Source of the DNA: Cyrtodaria siliqua
Taxonomy: Eukaryota; Mollusca; Bivalvia; Adapedonta; Hiatellidae
Reading direction: 5' to 3'
DNA length: 64,000 nucleotides
Assembly (NCBI GenBank): GCA_037043455.1
Contig: JAWPHD010004387.1
Location: 1-64,000, forward strand
Below are positions 58,249 to 64,000 of this stretch, piece after piece. Position 1 is the first letter of the stretch; every line of letters starts with the position of its first letter. Under the pieces are notes generated by a model that had not been told where the DNA came from, searched no databases, and saw nothing but the letters and a program-made list of their open reading frames with translations. The position numbers and the translations under genes are program-made.

Positions 58249-60309
58249 CAAGAGGCCCAAGAGGGCCTGTGGACGCTCTACTGGCTAATATGGCTCTTAT
58301 GACATCAATGAAGCGAGTGACTATTGTCTTAAAGAGGCAAAATATAGCATTTTTAACTATATCAAGAGCCATAATTCCGCCATTACTGGTCCGATCTGGC
58401 TGGTTTTCCAAGTTGGCCAGTAGAGATAATAAAAAAAATAAAAAAATAAAATAAATAAAATTAAAAAAAATAAAAAATTGAAGCTTATAGCAACAGCAAA
58501 ATATTAAACCTCTGGCTCTTGCAGTTTCAGAGAAGAAGATTTTTTAAGTTTTTCCCTGTACATGTCTATGTAAAACATGTGAGCCTTGGGGCGGGGCCAA
58601 ATGTGACCCCAGGGTCACCATTTGAACAAACTTGGTAAAGGACCATAAGCTTATAATAAATGTAAAATATCAAACCTCTGGCTCTTGTAGTTTCCGAGAA
58701 GAAGATTTTTAAAAAAATAAATCCTATATAAGTCTATGTAAAACTGTGACCCTCGGGGCGGGGACAAATTTGACCCCAGGGTCACCATTTGAACAAACTT
58801 AGTAGAGGTCCATAAGCTGATGCTACATGTAATACATGAGAGCTCTGTGCCATGTGGTTCCAGAGAAGATTTTTTTCATTTTTTCCCTATACAAGCCTAT
58901 GTAAAACTGTGACCCCCGGGATGGGGCCAAATGTGACCCCTGGGTCACTATTTGAACAAAATTGGTAAAGGACCATAAGCTTATAGCAAATGCAAAATAT
59001 TAAATCTCTGGCTCTTGCAGTTTCGGAGAAGAAGATTTTTTTAGTTTTTCCCTATACATGTCTATGTAAAACATGTGACCCTCGGGGCGGGGCCAAATGT
59101 GACCCCAGGATCACCATTTGAACAAACTTGGTAAAGGACCATAAGCTTATAATAAATGTAAAATATCAAACCTCTGGCTGTTGTAGTCTCCGAGAAGAAG
59201 ATTTTTAAAAAAAATATCCTATATAAGTCTATGTAAAACTGTGACCCTCGGGGCGGGGACAAATTTGATCCCAGGGTCACCATTTGAACAAACTTAGTAG
59301 AGGACCATAAGCTGATGCTACATATAATACATGAGAGCTCTGTGCCATGTGGTTCCAGAGAAGAAGATTTTTCATTTTTTCCTTTACAAGCCTATGTAAA
59401 ACTGTGACCCCCGGGGTGGGGCCAAATGTGACCCCTGGGTCACCATTTGAACAAACTTGGTAGAGGACCACAAGCTTATAGCAAATGCAAAATATTAAAC
59501 CTCTGGCTCTTGCAGTTTCAGAGAAGAAGATTTTTTAAGTTTTTCCCTATACATGTCTATGTAAAACATGTGACCCTTGGGGCGGGGCCAAATGTGACCC
59601 GAGGGTCACCATTTAAACAAACTTTGTAAAGGACCATAAGCTTATAGTAAATGCAAAATATCAAACCTCTGGCTGTTGTAGTTTCCGAGAAGAAGATTTT
59701 TTTAAAACAAATCCTATATAAGTCTATGTAAAACTGTGACCCCCGGGGCGGGTCAAATTTGACCCCAGGGTCACCCTTTGAACAAACTTAGTAGAGGACC
59801 ATAAGCTGATGCTACATGTAATACATGAGAGCTCTGTGCCATGTGGTTTCAGAGAAGAAGATTTTTTAAAGTTTTTTTCCTATATGTCTATATGGAAAAC
59901 ATGCAAAACCTCAATATACAAACTTTGGACCCCAGGGGCACGGCCTTTTTTGACCCCGGGGACTTTATTTGAACAAACTTGATAGGCGTTGGCGATCATT
60001 TTAAAAGAAAAACTGTTGAAATCTGTCCAGCGGTTCTGGAGAAGAAGATTTTTTAAGGTTTCGACCATATATGGTAATGGCAGCCATCTTGGATGTAGCG
60101 CTGACCCAAATTTTAACAAATCTAAAAAGCATTCATCTAAGGATCATCCATGTGAAGTTTGGTCAAAATTAGCCAAGCGGTTTCTGAGGAGAAGTCGTTT
60201 GAAGAAAAGTTAACGGACGACAGACGACAGACAACAGACGACAGACGGACGACGGACGACGGACAACACACCATCCCATAAGCTCTTCTGGCCGTTGGCC
60301 AGTAGAGCT
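58249..60309. mobile_element. Mosaic element with a higher-order tandem array (Helitron-like?)
   Basis: It begins CAAGAGGCCCAAGAGGGCCT and ends with a hairpin CTGGCCGTTGGCCAG followed by TAGAGCTAAAA. Copy A shows the empty site (CACATATAAAA|AAAAGCAAT), with no visible target duplication. The body has about ten units of roughly 165 bp with GGTCACCATTTGAACAAACT. Three unit types alternate, giving a period of about 495 bp. A (GACGACAGAC)n tract near 60215-60270 precedes the end. Small frames here are not genes. Confidence 0.75.
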
Positions 60310-61039
60310 AAAAAGCAATTTAAATATATACATGTTTGTGACAATATAAATATATATATGTTTGTGACAAGACAAATTTGTTTAGTCAGAAGTATATGTT
60401 CTGTTTTACTCTGTGTATTTTATTCGGCATCATTTATGGACGTGACCACTTTAACATGTGTTTTAGAAGCATGCACGTTTAAACGTTTACTTGTTTGGTG
60501 CTATGTGATTTACTATTTCTACATTCATTTTGTTCAAACTGTTCAGTCAATTGTCATATGTTAAATGCACACTCGGATTTGATCTCATAGGAATAGTTTA
60601 GGATGAACTAAAGGCCCAAGACCTAAATAAACATTTACTATTGACGGGTTTAATAGTTTATCTGTTTTATGTTGCAAAAAAGCTTTGCTTATCAATGGCA
60701 CAACCCAGAAACATTGAAAAAAAACCTAAACAAATTAAATGTTTTGTTGATGTTATTTATTTAGCTTAACACATTGCTGAAAACTGGTTTGGACACATTT
60801 CCGTTGAGATCTATAACACGTTTGGCATATTGTTGTGCTTTAGTATCTTACATATAGGGCTATATTATATTTGGAAAAGTTACCGATAATGTATGCTTTC
60901 TTGTTTGAGATCTCAAATTTTAATTGTATATATATGTATATTGTTGATGCTTTACAACTTTTAACTAAACATTTATTCTGTCGTTAAGGTGAACAACCTT
61001 TACAAGGCATATATGAAATGGCTTTATTGTTGCTATCTG

Positions 61040-61230
61040 TGTTTAAGATGCCATGGATATTATACTTACATATGCTGTGCATATTATACTTACAAATACT
61101 TTGCATAGTATACTTACATATACCTTGCATATTATACTTACACATGCTATGCATATTATTCTTATATATAATATGCATATCATACTTACGTATGCTATGC
61201 ATGTTTTACTTACACATAAAATATGCAGGT
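61040..61230. repeat. About 24-27-bp tandem repeat, copy B
   Basis: Same unit as 49640-49930, with fewer copies. Confidence 0.8.
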
Positions 61231-62194
61231 GAGAATGTTCTAAGGCTTATTATTTCAATGCATTGTGAAGGGTGGTCCTGGTATGTTCATTTCTATTGGC
61301 TCTATGTAGCATGATTGTGTGGTTGCGCCCTGAAGCCAAATTAACTTCATTTAGCTGCACTATTGTTAAACAAATACAGTTTGTTCGTACAACAACTTTT
61401 ATAAACGTTTAAACAATAAATAAATTAATACATGTTTAAACAATAAAGCTTTTAAGATTAAACATGCTTAAAATATTTTTAAGAGTCAACTTGAACAGGC
61501 AGACAGTATTATTGTTTGCTAATTTAACTTAATTTTCATTATATGCTACTACACACTAGATTTACTCAATCTACCATTCTGCAGGTATTGATATATTACA
61601 TATAAGTTTGTCTTAATGCCAATTGAGAGTCAAATGGTATTGTAAATATGTACTGATTTTTAAATACGCCGTAAAAATCTATTAATATAATCTACATTTC
61701 GCCCAGGCTTCAAAACATATTGTTGTGACAGACTGTTATTTTGGCGTTGCATTCTAAGTGCTTACATGTATTGCTCGAGTCTACAACTAGTATATAGATA
61801 CCGTCGGTTTACCATTTGTCCAATGTTTTCTTTTGCGGAATGACTCATAACATACACGTTGCTAACAGAAGTGTAGTTTACGAAGCAGGAGCTAAAACCA
61901 TACATACTATGTTTGAATATAAGTACATCTTATATTCGCTATGCTGAAGACTTATTGCGTATACATTATATCAAGTACATTATTGCGTATACATTATATC
62001 AAGTACATTATGCGTATATATTATATCAAGTACATTGTGTCTTATTCTTAAGATAATAGTTTAAAGATCCGTGCCAGACAGGTGATTGATAACATATGTC
62101 CTTTTGCGTTTCTCCTGCAACTATTTGTGAACTTATGTAAGTTATATCGAGAAAACAGATATCGACATGTCGGGGGCGCGGAGTGATAATTAGA

Positions 62195-62445
62195 AAAATG
62201 AGATATAGGGTCCTATAGAAACCACAGCGTCCGAACGCAATGGCATCGTAGGTCCGCACTGTACTGCAAAAACTTGATATAGGACTTGATAATACAATGA
62301 AAGAAACAAAAACAACAGAAAGGGTGGTGAAGACAGGGTTACCGACTTGGAACGGTCAGTTGGCAATAAGGCCTACTGGTTAGCTTGAATCGAGTTTATA
62401 TGCGCACAATCCTCGCTATTATCCTGTCTTCAGCGCCCAAATAGA
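62195..62445 (-). mobile_element. Insertion specific to copy B with a Penelope-like 3' end
   Basis: Absent from copy A at about 51155. It contains GGGTTACCGACTTGGAACGG, like the Penelope-like 3' UTR at about 32355. It also contains GAACGCAATGGCAT with GTAGGTCCGCACTGTAC, a segment also found at 31050-31085 in TNF intron 2. Confidence 0.6.
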
Positions 62446-63379
62446 CAAGACAGTGCCAACTTTAATGAATTTAACGTAAATAAATTCATTTGTTTTGACT
62501 TTGTTTTTCATTCGGAAATCCTTATCTCGGTTTAGAAGTTTGGTTGGTGTAGCATATATTGTCTTGTTGATGCCATATAATAGTTACTGTGTTGGGGTGC
62601 AGTCAAATTCAATGTATATTATTGTTAATAGTTATAATTCATTATATTATATGCATGCGGCCATTATCCCTGATGTTCAAATATGAACGAGTGTTATGTT
62701 TAGTGATTCTATCATAATATTTTATTAAAAGATATTGTATTGTAAAAAAAAATCAAAAAAATAAATAAAATCTTATGCTTGTAAATATTGAGAGTTTTGA
62801 TGTGCCAAAGGTGGTTCGTAGTAAACATGCACTAGACGACACTTATAAGTACAACACATACATATTATCTCATATCGTTTAAACGGAATAAGCAGTTTTG
62901 ACAAAACAGCGTACGAACACATATATTTTTTAACACATTCACAAAATTGAACAGAAATAATCAATTTGATAATCGGATTTCATTCAGTCACCGTTTTAAA
63001 GAACTTGTTCTAAATTTGTGCAAAATATGATGCAGAATCAGTGTTTTATTAGTATTTCATATCGGGGTATGTATAGGTGTCATCTAGTATATACATAGGC
63101 AGATATGGTGTGTAGTATACGTATATTTATTTTAGTTATGTAAAGAACAACATTAAGATGTTATCTACTGGGGTAGTGTGCTCTTTGTGATATTGGCCCG
63201 TGATAGCCATATGAGGCCCGAGAACTTTAGTAACAATATATAGTATTATCATTGTAGTCATACACTGTGTATCCTTCATATTTGCTTATGTGTAAACAAG
63301 ACATTAAATGTGAACACATTATATAATGTTATTTTTATATTTTTCGCCAAAACACGATTTTATTCCATTTAGAAAATCT

Positions 63380-63680
63380 GTAATCGGTAGAACACACTAT
63401 GTATGTTAACCCGATTTTTCAGATATACGGGTAGTCGGTCGAACACAATATGTATTATGACCAGATTTTCAAGATGTACGGGTAGTCGGTCGAACACAGT
63501 ATGTATTACGACCAGATTTTCCAGATGTACGGTTAGTCGGTCAATCACAATGTGTATGTTGACTAGACCGGTAGTTGGTCGAACACATGTATGCTGACCA
63601 GATTTTCAAGAAATACGGAAAGTCGGTCGAACACAATATATGTGTTCTCCGAATTTCAAGATAAACGGGTAGTACATAGT
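63380..63680. repeat. About 50-60-bp tandem repeat, copy B
   Basis: Same unit as 52800-53010, with about five units containing GGTAGTCGGTCGAACACA. Confidence 0.8.
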
Positions 63681-63684
63681 TTCT

Positions 63685-64000
63685 AGGGTGCACCAAACTT
63701 TACTCTTACCCGAGTGTCATCCCAGTTAAACGAAACAGTGAACAGTCCCCGTCAGCTCTAACAGTGTAGGCAGCATCAATATGCAAAAATAGATATAACT
63801 CTAAGATGATCATGTTTATATGAACATAAAACAAAAACCTAGAAAGCCACAAAGCAAGTACTGAATGACTCGGCAGAAGCCAGAGCAAAACGACAATACA
63901 CATTTAAGGACACGACAAGACAAGATTGAAGACAAAGAGGTGGACGTCATCATCTGGTCCACAATGTGTCGGGTCATCTCTCAGTCAAAACGGAAAAATA
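63685..64000 (-). mobile_element. Penelope-like 3' fragment in copy B, cut by window end
   Basis: Parallel to 53020-53345: GTAGGCAGCATCAATATGC, CCTAGAAAGCCACAAAGC, GACACGACAAGACAAG, GTGGACGTCATCATCTGG. Confidence 0.65.

Larger units (their letters stand above)
56815..64000. repeat. Segmental duplication, copy B (runs off the window)
   Basis: Colinear with copy A. It alone contains the 2.06-kb insertion at 58249-60309 and a roughly 250-bp insertion at about 62195-62445. Arrays at 50150 and 51027 in A are short here, while a GTATACATTATATCAAGTAC array is longer (about 61955-62035). Confidence 0.9.

Overview
The window is animal nuclear DNA, most likely from a bivalve or another mollusc. It is AT-rich and has split genes with GT-AG introns. 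It holds tRNA-derived SINEs of a molluscan type, Jockey/CR1-like LINE remnants, Penelope-like and Ty3/gypsy retroelements, foldback DNA elements and many minisatellites. I see nothing prokaryotic. No species call is possible by eye.

One multi-exon host gene can be reconstructed. It is a plus-strand TNF-superfamily ligand with coding exons at 21272-22555, 29216-29249, 31684-31815, 34962-35118 and 43603-43849. All five exons have GT/AG borders with matching phases (0, 1, 1, 2) and sum to 1854 nt (617 codons plus stop). The predicted protein has a cytoplasmic region of about 320 residues, one membrane span, a Cys-rich stalk and a C-terminal TNF homology domain. Its introns are heavily loaded with repeats.

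Layout. 1-5.8 kb: a 1.3-kb foldback element, two Penelope-like 3' ends with internal tandem repeats, a 19-bp array and two weak orphan coding pieces. 5.9-14.6 kb: hairpin MITEs, a 31-bp minisatellite of about 3 kb carrying a Harbinger-like MITE, and a dispersed mosaic element at 11.07-12.05 kb. 14.6-21.2 kb: AT-rich spacer, then a Jockey-like LINE split by a 2.5-kb TIR element that carries decayed zinc fingers and its own insertion. 21.2-43.9 kb: the TNF gene. Intron 1 has foldbacks and a 3.1-kb minisatellite of 30-bp units. Intron 2 has a dispersed family and a SINE. Intron 3 has a SINE, a Penelope-like element with an inverted end, and a MITE. Intron 4 has a Ty3/gypsy element nested in a Penelope-like copy. 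43.9-64 kb: intergenic DNA dominated by a duplication of about 7.2-7.5 kb (46.09-53.56 kb and 56.8 kb to the window end). Its two copies differ by insertions and array lengths, so each serves as an empty site for the other. A possible relic TNF-like terminal exon lies between them at 56202-56299.

Everything outside the TNF gene is mobile, repetitive or unassigned sequence. Most long open frames here are tandem arrays whose period is a multiple of three, or decayed retroelements, and are not listed as host genes.
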